A stretch of DNA of 64,000 bases from the NCBI RefSeq assembly GCF_002858745.1, contig NZ_PJRO01000011.1, forward strand, positions 1-64,000, in the 5' to 3' direction. The notes under the pieces are model-generated. The model ran no database searches and was not told where the DNA came from. It saw nothing but the letters and a program-made list of their open reading frames with translations. Made by a program: the position numbers and the translations under genes. Position 1 is the stretch's first letter; each line of letters starts with the position of its first letter. Shown in pieces: positions 27,808 to 36,692 of the stretch. The stretch comes from Mesorhizobium loti. GTDB taxonomy: Bacteria > Pseudomonadota > Alphaproteobacteria > Rhizobiales > Rhizobiaceae.

Positions 27808-28722
27808 ATGCATATCCCCTATACCGGCTCCGGTCCCTATTGTTACGCCAACGCCTTCGCCATGATGTTCGGCGCGGCCGCGCCCTCGGTCGCCGTGGTC
27901 GAATTCGCTACGTCGAGCCCTTTCGGCATGCAACTCATTGGCGGCAAGCTCCCCTTTTTCGATCCCTACGGCTGGGACCCCGAGCTCAGCTTCGAAGACA
28001 CGCTTGCCGCGCTTGGCTGGACATCCGATGTCGTCAAAGGCGGTAGTGCGGAAGAGGTCTTGCTCCGGCTCAAGGCAGCGCTCGCCGACGGTCCGGTCTG
28101 GGTTGGCCCGGTCGAGATGGGGCACCTCAGACATCAGCCGGGCATGTCCGGTCCGATCGAGGCCGATCATTATGTCGTGGTGCTGGAGGTGGACGGCGAG
28201 CGGGTGCTGATGCACGACCCGCAAGGCTATCCTTATGCTACGTTGCCGGTGGCAGATTTCATGGCTGCCTGGGCGGCCGACACGGTGAGCTACGGCACGG
28301 CCTACACGATGCGCACAGGCTTTGTCAGGCAGCGGGAAGTCTCCGAACACGACGCCATCAGCGCTTCGCTTCCCGCAGCGCGCCGCTGGCTCTCCATGGA
28401 GGGCGTGTCGAGCATGCCGGAAGGCAGCCTTGGAAATGGCGCCGCGGCCGAGGCGCTGGCCGGACTGGTCGGCGGCGGCTGTGACGAAGGTCTGCGGGCC
28501 CATCTCATCCATTTCGCTGTCCGGGTCGGCGCGCGCCGCGCCAATGATGCCGCGGCTTGCCTTGCGCGTATTGGGCATGAGGAGGCCGCCGTTATCGCCG
28601 CCGAACAGGCGCGCCTCATCGGCAGCCTGCAGCATCCATTGGTTCTTCGTGACGACCGGGTAGCGGCAGCCCAGCTCCTGAAGCTGGCGCCGACCTATGA
28701 CAGGTTGAGCGCGTTGCTGTAG
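27808..28722 (+). CDS. BtrH N-terminal / C39-like cysteine hydrolase or acyltransferase fold protein
   Basis: A 304-residue protein without signal peptide. Its N-terminal half (about 1-180) looks like a papain-type/BtrH N-terminal or C39-like domain: CYANAFAMMFG gives a candidate nucleophile Cys12, and DHYVVVLEVDGERVLMHDPQG gives candidate His and Asp at the spacing expected for a triad. The C-terminal half (about 185-304) is helical and has no clear family. It is cotranscribed with the MerR regulator. Relatives include acyltransferases in butirosin-type synthesis and peptidases, so peptide, acyl or drug chemistry are all possible. The precise role is unknown. Confidence 0.65.
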   Translation: MHIPYTGSGPYCYANAFAMMFGAAAPSVAVVEFATSSPFGMQLIGGKLPFFDPYGWDPELSFEDTLAALGWTSDVVKGGSAEEVLLRLKAALADGPVWVGPVEMGHLRHQPGMSGPIEADHYVVVLEVDGERVLMHDPQGYPYATLPVADFMAAWAADTVSYGTAYTMRTGFVRQREVSEHDAISASLPAARRWLSMEGVSSMPEGSLGNGAAAEALAGLVGGGCDEGLRAHLIHFAVRVGARRANDAAACLARIGHEEAAVIAAEQARLIGSLQHPLVLRDDRVAAAQLLKLAPTYDRLSALL

Positions 28723-28793
28723 GACCGCGTTTCCGTTCGACAGGCGGGTTTGTCGCTGCTAGAAGCCGGCGCAACGAACGGAATTCCTGTAAA

Positions 28794-30386
28794 ATGACCG
28801 AAACCATCGAGAAGGCGGTTGCCCGCCGCCGCACTTTCGCGATCATCGCCCACCCGGACGCCGGCAAGACCACGCTGACCGAAAAGCTGCTGCTGTTCGG
28901 CGGCGCTATCCAGCTTGCCGGCGAGGTCAAGGCCAAGAAGGATCGCATCCAGACCCGTTCTGACTGGATGAAGATCGAACGCGAACGCGGCATTTCGGTC
29001 GTCACCTCGGTGATGACCTTCGAATATGGCGACAACGTCTTCAACCTGCTCGACACGCCGGGTCACGAGGACTTCGCGGACGATACCTACCGCACGCTCT
29101 CGGCCGTGGACTCGGCGGTCATGGTCATCGACGCCGCCAAGGGTATCGAGCCGCGCACGCTGAAGCTGTTCGAGGTGTGCCGCCTGCGTGACATTCCGAT
29201 CATCACCTTCGTCAACAAGATGGACCGTGAGGCGCGCGATACGTTCGAAATCCTCGACGAAATCGAACAGAAGCTGGCGCTCGACACCGCACCCATCACC
29301 TGGCCGATCGGCCAGGGCAAGACGTTTGCCGGCACCTATCACCTCGCCGAAAATGCCGTGCGCCGCAATGACGAGGAAGTCGAACGGACTCAGGTGCACG
29401 GGCCGGATTCCAACCGTGCCGCAGGCTTGCTGCCCGACAACGATCGCCCTGCCTTTATCGAGGAGCTGGAGCTTGCTCGGGAAGCCTGCCGGCCTTTCGA
29501 CCTCGACGCCTTCCGCCAGGGACATCTCACGCCGGTCTATTTCGGCTCGGCACTGCGCAATTTCGGCGTGCGCGACCTGATCGAGGCGCTCGGTGCTTTC
29601 GGCCCGGCGCCCCGCGCGCAGGAGGCCGACACGCGCAAGGTTGAGGCGACGGAACAGAAGATGACGTCCTTCGTCTTCAAGATCCAGGCCAACATGGACC
29701 CCAACCATCGCGATCGCATCGCTTTCGTCCGTGTCTGCTCCGGAACTTTGCAGCGCGGCATGAAGGCGAAGTTGGTGCGCACCGGCAAGCCGATGTCGCT
29801 GACTGCGCCGCAGTTCTTTTTCGCGCGTTCGCGCATCACCGCCGACGAAGCCTATGCCGGAGACGTTGTCGGCATCCCCAACCACGGCACATTGCGCATC
29901 GGCGATACGCTGACCGAAGGCGAGGACATCCTGTTTCGCGGCGTGCCCAATTTCGCGCCGGAAATCCTGCGCCGCGTGCGCCTCGGCGACGCCATGAAAG
30001 CCAAGAAGCTAAAGGAAGCCCTGCAGCAGATGGCCGAGGAAGGCGTGGTCCAGCTGTTCCAGCCGGAAGACGGCTCTCCCGCCATCGTCGGTGTTGTCGG
30101 CGCCTTGCAGATCGATGTGCTGAAGGAACGCCTCAACATCGAATATTCGTTGCCCGTCGATTTCGAGATGTCGCGGTTTTCGATCTGCCGCTGGATCAGC
30201 GCCGATGACAAGCTCGACCTGCAGCGCTTCGTCGAGGCGCATCGCGGCGACATCGCCCGGGACCTCGACAATGATCCGGTCTTCCTGGCGCAACATGAGT
30301 TTTCGCTGAATTACGAAGCCGAGCGCTGGAAAGCCATCCGCTTCGCCGCCATCAAGGACTATCAGGTCCGCGACAAGGCGGCTTAA
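28794..30386 (+). CDS. prfC: Peptide chain release factor 3
   Basis: Translational GTPase that recycles RF1/RF2 after termination. The 530-residue product has G1 AHPDAGKTT (about 19-27), G3 DTPGHEDF (about 87-94), NKMD (about 141-144), the RF3-specific segment EFVPGD-like switch region and domains II-III (PQFFFARSRITADEAYAGDVVGIPNHG). Length is standard. It is convergent with the XRE regulator gene, only 6 bp away, with no terminator seen between them. Confidence 0.96.
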   Translation: MTETIEKAVARRRTFAIIAHPDAGKTTLTEKLLLFGGAIQLAGEVKAKKDRIQTRSDWMKIERERGISVVTSVMTFEYGDNVFNLLDTPGHEDFADDTYRTLSAVDSAVMVIDAAKGIEPRTLKLFEVCRLRDIPIITFVNKMDREARDTFEILDEIEQKLALDTAPITWPIGQGKTFAGTYHLAENAVRRNDEEVERTQVHGPDSNRAAGLLPDNDRPAFIEELELAREACRPFDLDAFRQGHLTPVYFGSALRNFGVRDLIEALGAFGPAPRAQEADTRKVEATEQKMTSFVFKIQANMDPNHRDRIAFVRVCSGTLQRGMKAKLVRTGKPMSLTAPQFFFARSRITADEAYAGDVVGIPNHGTLRIGDTLTEGEDILFRGVPNFAPEILRRVRLGDAMKAKKLKEALQQMAEEGVVQLFQPEDGSPAIVGVVGALQIDVLKERLNIEYSLPVDFEMSRFSICRWISADDKLDLQRFVEAHRGDIARDLDNDPVFLAQHEFSLNYEAERWKAIRFAAIKDYQVRDKAA

Positions 30387-30392
30387 GGCGTA

Positions 30393-30758
30393 TCATTTCG
30401 CGGTTGTCATCTCCCGCACCAGCGCGGTCACGCGCTGGATGTCCGCTTCGCCCATCCTGTCGATCTTTTCGGCAAGCAGGTTGGCGAGTTCGGTGGCGGC
30501 GGGCGACAGGCCGGCCGTGTCGATCTTGACCTTCGGATGCGAATTTTCGGCAAGTCGCTGCAAGTCCTCGGCATCATCCCAGATGATGTTGAAATAGCCG
30601 ATGATCTTCTGGATCAGCGGCCAGCTCGGCACACCGCGTTTGCCGTGCTCGAGTGCCGACAGGTAGGCGGCACTCACGCCGACCGCCGCCGCCATCTGCT
30701 TCTGGCTCACCCCGCGCTCCTCGCGCAACACGCGGATGCGTTCACCGAGCGGAGTCAT
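30393..30758 (-). CDS. XRE family helix-turn-helix regulator
   Basis: A 121-residue protein. The N-terminal cro/C1-type helix-turn-helix (about 5-60) has REERGVSQKQMAAAVGVSAAYLSALEHGKRG. The C-terminal part (about 65-120) is helical and unassigned. The open frame extends far upstream through the Smr gene, but the ATG at 30758 overlaps the Smr stop by 4 bp (ATGA) and starts the domain. It is the last gene of the mltA-smr-xre unit. Confidence 0.9.
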   Translation of the reverse strand: MTPLGERIRVLREERGVSQKQMAAAVGVSAAYLSALEHGKRGVPSWPLIQKIIGYFNIIWDDAEDLQRLAENSHPKVKIDTAGLSPAATELANLLAEKIDRMGEADIQRVTALVREMTTAK

Positions 30759-31279
30759 GGCCGTGTCCGCCGCAGGCGCACGTAAAGTGCGCCGGCACCG
30801 CCATGATGACGAGCGGCATGATCGTGGCTGGAAACCAGCATCCTGAAAGCAGGCGTCGAAAGCCAGGCCGGCACGGAGCGTTTCAGGATACCGTCGCCGC
30901 CGGAGGACGATCCCTTGCCGGTGATGACCAGCACATAGCGCACGCCATTGGCGTGGGCGTGATGCAGGAAGGAAAACAGCAGCGAATAGGCTTCGTCCTG
31001 CGTCATGCCGTGCAGATCGACGCGGCCTTCGATCTGCAGCCGGCCTTTCGAAAGCTTGTCCAGCGTCGGTTCGTCGAGCGTATGGCGTACAGGCTGAGCC
31101 TTCGGCTTGGCCGGCGATACGGCAACGATGCTGGCCTGAGCCGGCTCCTTCTGCGGTGGTTTCGGCTCGATCAGGTCCGGCAGTTCCGGCGCAGGCTTGC
31201 CCTTGAGCGGTTTGGCGGAGCGCGCGACGAGGTTCCACAGGACGCGATCTTCTTCGGAAAGGTCGCGACGCCGGCTCAT
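30755..31279 (-). CDS. Smr/MutS2 C-terminal domain protein
   Basis: A 174-residue protein with a Smr endonuclease-like domain at the C-terminus (about 85-174), marked by VDLHGMTQDEA and the ITGKGSSSGGDGILKRSVPAWL loop. The N-terminal half is Pro/Lys-rich and probably disordered. Smr domains nick or cleave nucleic acid; stand-alone forms have unsettled roles. It overlaps mltA and the XRE gene by 4 bp each, so the three are coupled. Confidence 0.92.
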   Translation of the reverse strand: MSRRRDLSEEDRVLWNLVARSAKPLKGKPAPELPDLIEPKPPQKEPAQASIVAVSPAKPKAQPVRHTLDEPTLDKLSKGRLQIEGRVDLHGMTQDEAYSLLFSFLHHAHANGVRYVLVITGKGSSSGGDGILKRSVPAWLSTPAFRMLVSSHDHAARHHGGAGALYVRLRRTRP

Positions 31280-32379
31280 TGCGCCGCCCCATCGAGCAGC
31301 GCGCGCGGCACCAGCGTGTAGAAATCGGCGGCATTGCGAACCACGCCGGCGATTTCGCCGGCGGCATCGCCGGAACCGGCAAACAGGTCTCCTCGGGCCG
31401 GGCCGGTGATGGCCGAACCGGTGTCCTGCGCAATCATCAACCGCCGGAATGGTTTGCCGCCGAAAGCCATGAGTGTCGGCGCATCAATATAAAAAGGCGT
31501 GCCGAATGTGTGCAGCAGACGGTCCACCGCCACGGAGCGGCCAGCCGAGAGCGGCACCTTTGCCGCCGCGATCGGCCCCAGTTCCGTATCCTCCACCGCC
31601 GCCAGGCGGAAAAAGATGAAGGACCGGTTCTGCCAGAGGATCTCGTCGACCCGATCCGGGTTTGTCCTGAACCAGGCCCGGATCGATTGCATCGTCACTT
31701 TTTCCAGCGGAATCTCGCCTGCATCGACCAGCACACGGCCCGGCCCGGTGAAGCGCTGGCCGGATTTTGCGGCATAGGTGACGCGCAACTGCCGCCCATC
31801 TGTCATTTCGAGCCTGGCGGCACCCTGCACATGGATGAAGAAGACATCAACCTTGTCGGCGAACCAGGCGATCTCCAGCCCCTGCCCGGCGAGTGCCCCG
31901 CCTTCGATGGCGCCGCGGTCATGATACTCCACGGGTCCGTCCGTCGTGTGGCGGGCGAAAGCCAGGTAAGGATCCATGCCGGCAGGCCGGTTGGTATCGT
32001 CGATGTCGACCAGATCGGCCGGTCGCGACAGCAACGGCCAGCGATGGTGTTCGCTGCGAGCCGGTGAAGCCTCCACCACGGGCTCGTAGAAGCCGGTGAC
32101 TAGACCGGTTTCAGAGTTGGGCGAAACGTAGGCTGGAGCGAAGTGGCTTTCGAAGAATGCCCGCGCCTCGGCCCTGTTCACCGGCGGGACTGCCCTCGCA
32201 GCCTCATAGGCCGGCTCGAAAGCAGTGAAATCGATGCCGAGCGAGCCGGTGCGGTAGGGTTTTATCGGAGCATGGAAGGCGGAACGGCGGAATGCCTCGA
32301 AGGCGGCAAGATGGTCGTCGTCGGCCCAACCGGGCAGATCGTCAAAGGATCGCGCCGAAAGGAGTGGCGACAGCGGCAC
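31276..32379 (-). CDS. mltA: Membrane-bound lytic murein transglycosylase A
   Basis: Cleaves peptidoglycan to 1,6-anhydromuropeptides. The 367-residue product has the MltA domain (GLVTGFYEPVVEAS, about 92-105) and the C-terminal 3D domain with the catalytic Asp in IAQDTGSAITGPARGDLF. No clear lipoprotein signal is seen at this start, unlike E. coli MltA, so the exact N-terminus or anchoring is uncertain. It lies 9 bp downstream of the Tim44-like gene and is coupled to smr. Confidence 0.93.
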   Translation of the reverse strand: MPLSPLLSARSFDDLPGWADDDHLAAFEAFRRSAFHAPIKPYRTGSLGIDFTAFEPAYEAARAVPPVNRAEARAFFESHFAPAYVSPNSETGLVTGFYEPVVEASPARSEHHRWPLLSRPADLVDIDDTNRPAGMDPYLAFARHTTDGPVEYHDRGAIEGGALAGQGLEIAWFADKVDVFFIHVQGAARLEMTDGRQLRVTYAAKSGQRFTGPGRVLVDAGEIPLEKVTMQSIRAWFRTNPDRVDEILWQNRSFIFFRLAAVEDTELGPIAAAKVPLSAGRSVAVDRLLHTFGTPFYIDAPTLMAFGGKPFRRLMIAQDTGSAITGPARGDLFAGSGDAAGEIAGVVRNAADFYTLVPRALLDGAAQ

Positions 32380-32388
32380 CTGTGCGGC

Positions 32389-33099
32389 TCAATCTTCTTC
32401 CTCGGTGGCGACAAGCTTCCAGTTCGGATCGCGCGAACGGCTATCGCGCGCGAAGGTCCACACGTCCTTGACCTCGGCAACGGTCTCGGGGTCGCCGTCG
32501 ATGACGGTTCCGGCCTTGTCGCGGGTGGCCGAAATCAGCTCGCTGACTATGCGCAGCGTGACGTGGGCTTCCGAACCCTTCATTTCAGCCGATACGATGT
32601 CGGCCTTGTCGATACCGACGAAGGAGGACTGGATCTTCTCGGATTTGGCTTCGCGTTCACCGATGGCGGCGACGAAACCGTCATAGACCTCACGCGACAA
32701 AAGGTTCTTCAGCGTTTTGCGGTCGCCGTCGGCATAGGCCATCACGATCATTTCGTAGGCCATCTTGGCGCCGTCGACGAAACCCTTCGGCTCAAAGCTG
32801 CCATCCGCATCCTTGATGGCGCGCAGGCCCTTGTTCAGATCGGTGTCCGGCTTGGCGAAGGCATCGATTGCGGCATAGGTGTCCGGAGCAGGAGCATCAC
32901 CAGGTGCACGCTTGCGCGGCAGCGACACAACGTTCTCGGAGGTCTTGGCTGCGTCCTTGTCGCGGGCGCGACCGGCCGTAAAGGGGTCGAACGGCGGACG
33001 CTCATTGCCGGTACGGCGGCCGAGCACGTTACGCAGCTGGAAAAAGATCACCACCGCCGCGATCAGGAAGAATATCGTGCCGAAGTCGAAAAATGCCAT
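32389..33099 (-). CDS. Tim44/TimA family inner-membrane protein
   Basis: A protein of about 236 residues with one N-terminal membrane helix (FGTIFFLIAAVVIFFQL, about 4-20), a charged linker, and a C-terminal Tim44-like domain (about 95-236, with YEMIVMAYADGDRKTLKNLLSREVYDGF). Bacterial TimA-type proteins of this kind are anchored in the inner membrane and act in envelope biogenesis. A TTG start at 33111 would add four residues; the ATG at 33099 is preferred. It is divergent from fxsA. Confidence 0.88.
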   Translation of the reverse strand: MAFFDFGTIFFLIAAVVIFFQLRNVLGRRTGNERPPFDPFTAGRARDKDAAKTSENVVSLPRKRAPGDAPAPDTYAAIDAFAKPDTDLNKGLRAIKDADGSFEPKGFVDGAKMAYEMIVMAYADGDRKTLKNLLSREVYDGFVAAIGEREAKSEKIQSSFVGIDKADIVSAEMKGSEAHVTLRIVSELISATRDKAGTVIDGDPETVAEVKDVWTFARDSRSRDPNWKLVATEEED

Positions 33100-33295
33100 G
33101 TGCTGTGCCAATCACCCTCGAAGCGGCCTACCAACTCGACCGGTCGCGCCTCCGGTTCGCGACTGATCACCAAACTATAAAACCATATAGAACGTGCCGC
33201 GCCATCATTCAAACGCAAGCAGCGCATACCTATTTGGTATAGTGAACGCCAGTGGCGATTGGTCGCTTGGCTAACATACAACGATCGGGCGGGTT

Positions 33296-33778
33296 TTGCG
33301 CACTTCCTTTCTCCCTTTCTTCGTGCTGGCGCTTCCCTTGCTGGAGATCGCCGGCTTCGTCGTGGTCGGCAAACAGATCGGAGCGCTGGCGACGGTTGCG
33401 CTTGTGCTCGCCTCGACCATTGCCGGCGGCATGCTGCTCAAGCGCCAGGGTTTCAGCACCATGGTCAACGCACGCGCCGAAATCGAAGCGGGCCGCGATC
33501 CGAGTCGCCAGCTCGCGCATGGTGCGATGACGATCTTTTCGGCGCTTCTTCTGATGGTGCCGGGTTTCATCACGTCCATCATCGGTTTGGTATTCCTGGT
33601 TCCCGCGGTGCGTGATTTCGCCTGGCGCTTCCTCAAATCCCGCGTTTCGGTGGTGTCTTCCTTCGGCGAAAGCGGTTTCCGGCCGCGCCAGCGCGAGAAA
33701 ACGATTGATCTCGACACTGAGGATTTTTCGCGCGATCCCAACCCGAATTCGCCATGGCGGCGGCTCAAGGATGAATGA
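33296..33778 (+). CDS. fxsA: FxsA family membrane protein
   Basis: A 160-residue cytoplasmic-membrane protein of the FxsA/YtzA family. Predicted helices lie at about 5-24, 28-46 and 77-100. The conserved GGMLLKRQGFSTMVNARAEIEAGRDP marks the family. E. coli FxsA is linked to relief of phage T7 exclusion, but its cellular function is unclear. A TTG at 33296 is used as the start since no upstream ATG fits. It is divergent from the Tim44-like gene and 94 bp upstream of secB. Confidence 0.88.
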   Translation: MRTSFLPFFVLALPLLEIAGFVVVGKQIGALATVALVLASTIAGGMLLKRQGFSTMVNARAEIEAGRDPSRQLAHGAMTIFSALLLMVPGFITSIIGLVFLVPAVRDFAWRFLKSRVSVVSSFGESGFRPRQREKTIDLDTEDFSRDPNPNSPWRRLKDE

Positions 33779-33872
33779 ACAGGCGCCGAATCTTGTCTTG
33801 GAGCGCCTGCCGTGATAGCCAACGCCCGGTTTCAATTAGGGGCCTGACGGCCCAACAAGGGGATTTTGGCTC

Positions 33873-34361
33873 ATGGCCGACAACAATGAAGCGCAGGCAA
33901 GCAACGGCAACGGAGCGCAGCCGACGCTGAACGTTCTGGCCCAGTATGTGAAGGATCTTTCCTTCGAAAGCCCCGGCGCACCGAATTCGCTGCGCGGCCG
34001 CGACAAGGCTCCCGGCATTGCCATCAGCGTCAACGTCAACGCCAATCCGCTGTCGGACGAGCAGTTCGACGTCAACCTGACGCTGAATGCCAAGGCTTCC
34101 TTCGACAAGGAAGTGCTGTTCAACGTCGAGCTGGTCTATGGCGGCGTTTTCAACATCGCCGGGTTCCCGCAGGAACATATGCTGCCACTCCTGTTCATCG
34201 AGTGCCCGCGCCTGCTGTTCCCGTTCGCGCGCCAGATCATCTCGGACGCGACCCGCAACGGCGGTTTCCCGCCGCTGATGCTCGATCCGATCGACTTTGC
34301 GCAGATGTTCCAGCAGAAGCTGGCCGAAGACCAGGCAGCTTCCAAGGTGATGGTCAGCTAA
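33873..34361 (+). CDS. secB: Protein-export chaperone SecB
   Basis: Tetrameric chaperone that keeps precursor proteins unfolded and hands them to SecA. The 162-residue product has LNVLAQYVKDLSFESPGAP (about 19-37), a central beta-sheet region with YGGVFNI, and the conserved FPFARQIISDATRNGGFPPLMLDPIDF (about 119-145). The spacing in the fxsA-secB-terminator-dnaQ region is typical of rhizobia. Confidence 0.96.
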   Translation: MADNNEAQASNGNGAQPTLNVLAQYVKDLSFESPGAPNSLRGRDKAPGIAISVNVNANPLSDEQFDVNLTLNAKASFDKEVLFNVELVYGGVFNIAGFPQEHMLPLLFIECPRLLFPFARQIISDATRNGGFPPLMLDPIDFAQMFQQKLAEDQAASKVMVS

Positions 34362-34381
34362 GGCTGTCCGGATATCCAACG

Positions 34382-34408
34382 AAAACCCGGCTTCGCGCCG
34401 GGTTTTTT
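34382..34408. terminator. Rho-independent terminator after secB
   Basis: A 6-bp GC stem CCCGGC/GCCGGG (34386-34391 with 34397-34402) extended by AAAA/TTTT, with a TTCGC loop and a T6 tail. It lies between the convergent secB and dnaQ genes and can serve both, best for secB. Confidence 0.93.
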
Positions 34409-34435
34409 GTTTGGTCGAGGCCGCGTTGCGTCCTC

Positions 34436-35155
34436 TTATTCGGCGGCTTCCGAGGTTCCGCCGCCGAATTTCGCCCACAGTGCCTTTTCGCCGAGCGATT
34501 CGACCAGCCGCTTGTGGGCTTCGCGTTCAGCCTCGGTCAGCCGCGAGGCCAGCGGGGCTGGCCGCATGGCGATCGCCAACTCCACCTCGCCACCGCCTCT
34601 TCGCCCTCCCTGGGAAAGCCCGCCGTCCAGGCCCAGCGCCGCCTGCTTACCGCCGATCAGCTCGACATAGACTTCGGCCAGCAATTCGGAGTCGAGCAGC
34701 GCCCCGTGCTTGGTGCGATGGCTGTTGTCGATGCCGTAGCGACGACAGAGTGCGTCCAGGGAATTCGGCCCCATCGGGTGTTTGCGGCGTGCCAGCGCCA
34801 GCGTATCGACCACCCGTTCTGGTCCGACAGCCGGATGGCCGAGCCGGGCGAATTCGGCGTTGATAAAGCCCATGTCGAAGCCGGCATTGTGCGCGATCAG
34901 CTTGGCGCCATCGATATAGGCCAGGAACAGGTCGGCGATCTCGGAAAAGGTTGGCTTGCCCACCAGTTGCGCCGCGCTGATGCCGTGGACGGCTTCAGCC
35001 TCGGCATTGATCATTCGGCCTTCCGGGTTGATGTAGTGGTGGAAGGTGTTGCCGGTCGGGAACCGATTGACCAGTTCGATACAGCCAAGCTCGATGATGC
35101 GGTCTTCGCGCGCATCGAGCCCGGTGGTTTCCGTATCGAAGATGATTTCGCGCAT
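34436..35155 (-). CDS. dnaQ: DNA polymerase III epsilon subunit (3'-5' proofreading exonuclease)
   Basis: A 239-residue DEDDh exonuclease. Motif I is FDTETTGLD (catalytic Asp7, Glu9), motif II HNAGFDMGF (about 93-101), and motif III HRTKHGALLDSELLAEVY with the His and Asp. The C-terminal tail (about 185-239) contacts the polymerase. An open frame extends 33 codons upstream, but ATG 35155 starts the conserved MREIIFDTET. It follows coaE by 95 bp in the maf-aroE-coaE-dnaQ order. Confidence 0.95.
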   Translation of the reverse strand: MREIIFDTETTGLDAREDRIIELGCIELVNRFPTGNTFHHYINPEGRMINAEAEAVHGISAAQLVGKPTFSEIADLFLAYIDGAKLIAHNAGFDMGFINAEFARLGHPAVGPERVVDTLALARRKHPMGPNSLDALCRRYGIDNSHRTKHGALLDSELLAEVYVELIGGKQAALGLDGGLSQGGRRGGGEVELAIAMRPAPLASRLTEAEREAHKRLVESLGEKALWAKFGGGTSEAAE

Positions 35156-35250
35156 CGGCGAGGCTCCGCAGCCAGAACGATCCCCTGCGAGAAACGTCGG
35201 CGCATGTTCGTTTGGATCGAAAATGGAGTCCGGTCCGGTTTCCCGCAAGA

Positions 35251-35856
35251 TCAACCGGCGTGATTGCTGCCATTTTCCCCTGATAGCTCGGCGATGATCG
35301 CCCGGATGGCCTCGCGGGTGACGTCGAAGCCGCTGCCGGTGTCGACAACATAGTCGGCCAAACGCCGTTTTTCGGCATCCGGGACCTGCTTGGCGAGAAT
35401 TGATTCGAATTTCTCCTCGGTCATGCCGGGCCGGGCCAGCACGCGACCGCGCTGCTGTTCAGCCGACGCGCTCACCACCACGACCTTGTCGACGCGGTCC
35501 CGCCCGCCGGTCTCGAACAGCAGCGGGATGTCGAGCACGGAAAGCGGCTTCCCGGCATCTCTCTGGCGGGCGAGAAAGGCATCGGCATCGGCGCGCACCA
35601 GCGGATGAATGATGCCTTCCAGCGTTTTCAGCGCGGCTGCATCGCCCAGTACGCGCTGGCTGAGCAGTGCACGGTCCACCGTTCCGTATCGAGTTACGCC
35701 TGGAAAGGCGGCCTCGATCAAAGGCGCTGCCGCACCGGCATAGAGCCGATGCACTGCCTCATCTGAGTCATGCACGGGCACGCCGGTTTCGCGGAACATC
35801 TTCGCGGCGGTCGACTTGCCCATGCCGATGGAGCCGGTGAGGCCGAGAACGATCAA
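35251..35856 (-). CDS. coaE: Dephospho-CoA kinase
   Basis: Phosphorylates the 3'-hydroxyl of dephospho-CoA, the last step of CoA synthesis. The 201-residue product has the P-loop GLTGSIGMGKST (about 5-16), DSDEAVHRLY (about 30-39) and the lid and CoA-binding LDIPLLFETG segment. Its start overlaps the aroE stop by 4 bp. Confidence 0.95.
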   Translation of the reverse strand: MIVLGLTGSIGMGKSTAAKMFRETGVPVHDSDEAVHRLYAGAAAPLIEAAFPGVTRYGTVDRALLSQRVLGDAAALKTLEGIIHPLVRADADAFLARQRDAGKPLSVLDIPLLFETGGRDRVDKVVVVSASAEQQRGRVLARPGMTEEKFESILAKQVPDAEKRRLADYVVDTGSGFDVTREAIRAIIAELSGENGSNHAG

Positions 35857-36692
35857 TGGCTGGCTCCCAGATCGGCGACGATAAGCGCGCGCAGGTCCGG
35901 CGTGACCTCGGGCCGCTTGCCGAACCAGCGTTCGAAGCCGGGCACAGCCTGGTGTAGCAGCATACCCAGCCCATCGACCGTTTTCAGCCCGCGCTGCCGT
36001 GCCGCGGCAAGCAGCGGCGTTTCCAGCGGTACATAGACGATATCGGTGACGATCGCATGCGCTGGCAGGCCGGCAGGATCGGCGGGCAGGCCCTCATTGC
36101 CATGCATCCCGAGCGCCGTCGTGTTGACAAGCAGGCCGGCATCGGCGGTGAGTTCGGCCGTAGCGTTGCTGCCGTGCGCCGACACACCGGCGCCGAACTG
36201 GTCGCGCAGTTCCTCCGCGCGGGCTTTGGTGCGGTTGACGACGCGGATGTCCCGGACACCGCGCTGCTTCAGTGCGTGAATGACGGCGCGCGCCGCACCT
36301 CCGGCGCCCAGCACCACCGCCGAGCCATTGCCGGCCCAGCCCGGTGCATATTCGTCAAGGTTGGCGGCGAAACCATGCGCGTCGGTGTTACCGCCGCAAA
36401 GGTCGCCTTTTTCGAACCACAGCGTGTTGATGGCGCCGATCTGTTCAGCCGCCTCATCCCGACGTTTGATCGCAGCGAATACGGCTTCCTTGTGGGGGAT
36501 GGTGACGTTGCCGCCGTTGAAGCCTTTCTCCGCCAGCGCCGATAGAAATGCCGGCAGATCGTCGGGCGCGACATCGATGGCCTCGTAGCTGCCGGAAATC
36601 GCATAGGCTGCCAGCCAATGTCCGTGGATCTTTGGCGAACGCGAATGAGCAATCGGATGGCCGATCACGAAGGCCTTTTTCATATCAGCCAT
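35853..36692 (-). CDS. aroE: Shikimate dehydrogenase (NADP+)
   Basis: Reduces 3-dehydroshikimate to shikimate in aromatic amino acid synthesis. The 279-residue product has GHPIAHSRSPKIH at the N-terminus, the catalytic Lys68 (VTIPHKE) and Asp104 (GGNTDAHGF), the NADP glycine loop VLGAGGAARAV and VNRTKARA. Starts at 36704 and 36683 are also in frame; ATG 36692 (MADMKKAF) was chosen by family resemblance. It overlaps the maf stop by 8 bp. Confidence 0.94.
   Translation of the reverse strand: MADMKKAFVIGHPIAHSRSPKIHGHWLAAYAISGSYEAIDVAPDDLPAFLSALAEKGFNGGNVTIPHKEAVFAAIKRRDEAAEQIGAINTLWFEKGDLCGGNTDAHGFAANLDEYAPGWAGNGSAVVLGAGGAARAVIHALKQRGVRDIRVVNRTKARAEELRDQFGAGVSAHGSNATAELTADAGLLVNTTALGMHGNEGLPADPAGLPAHAIVTDIVYVPLETPLLAAARQRGLKTVDGLGMLLHQAVPGFERWFGKRPEVTPDLRALIVADLGASH

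Noticed and set aside
27352..29885. Long minus-strand open frames opposite the MerR, BtrH-like and prfC genes
   Set aside because: High-GC genes leave long antisense frames open; the sense-strand products have clear domains and ribosome sites.
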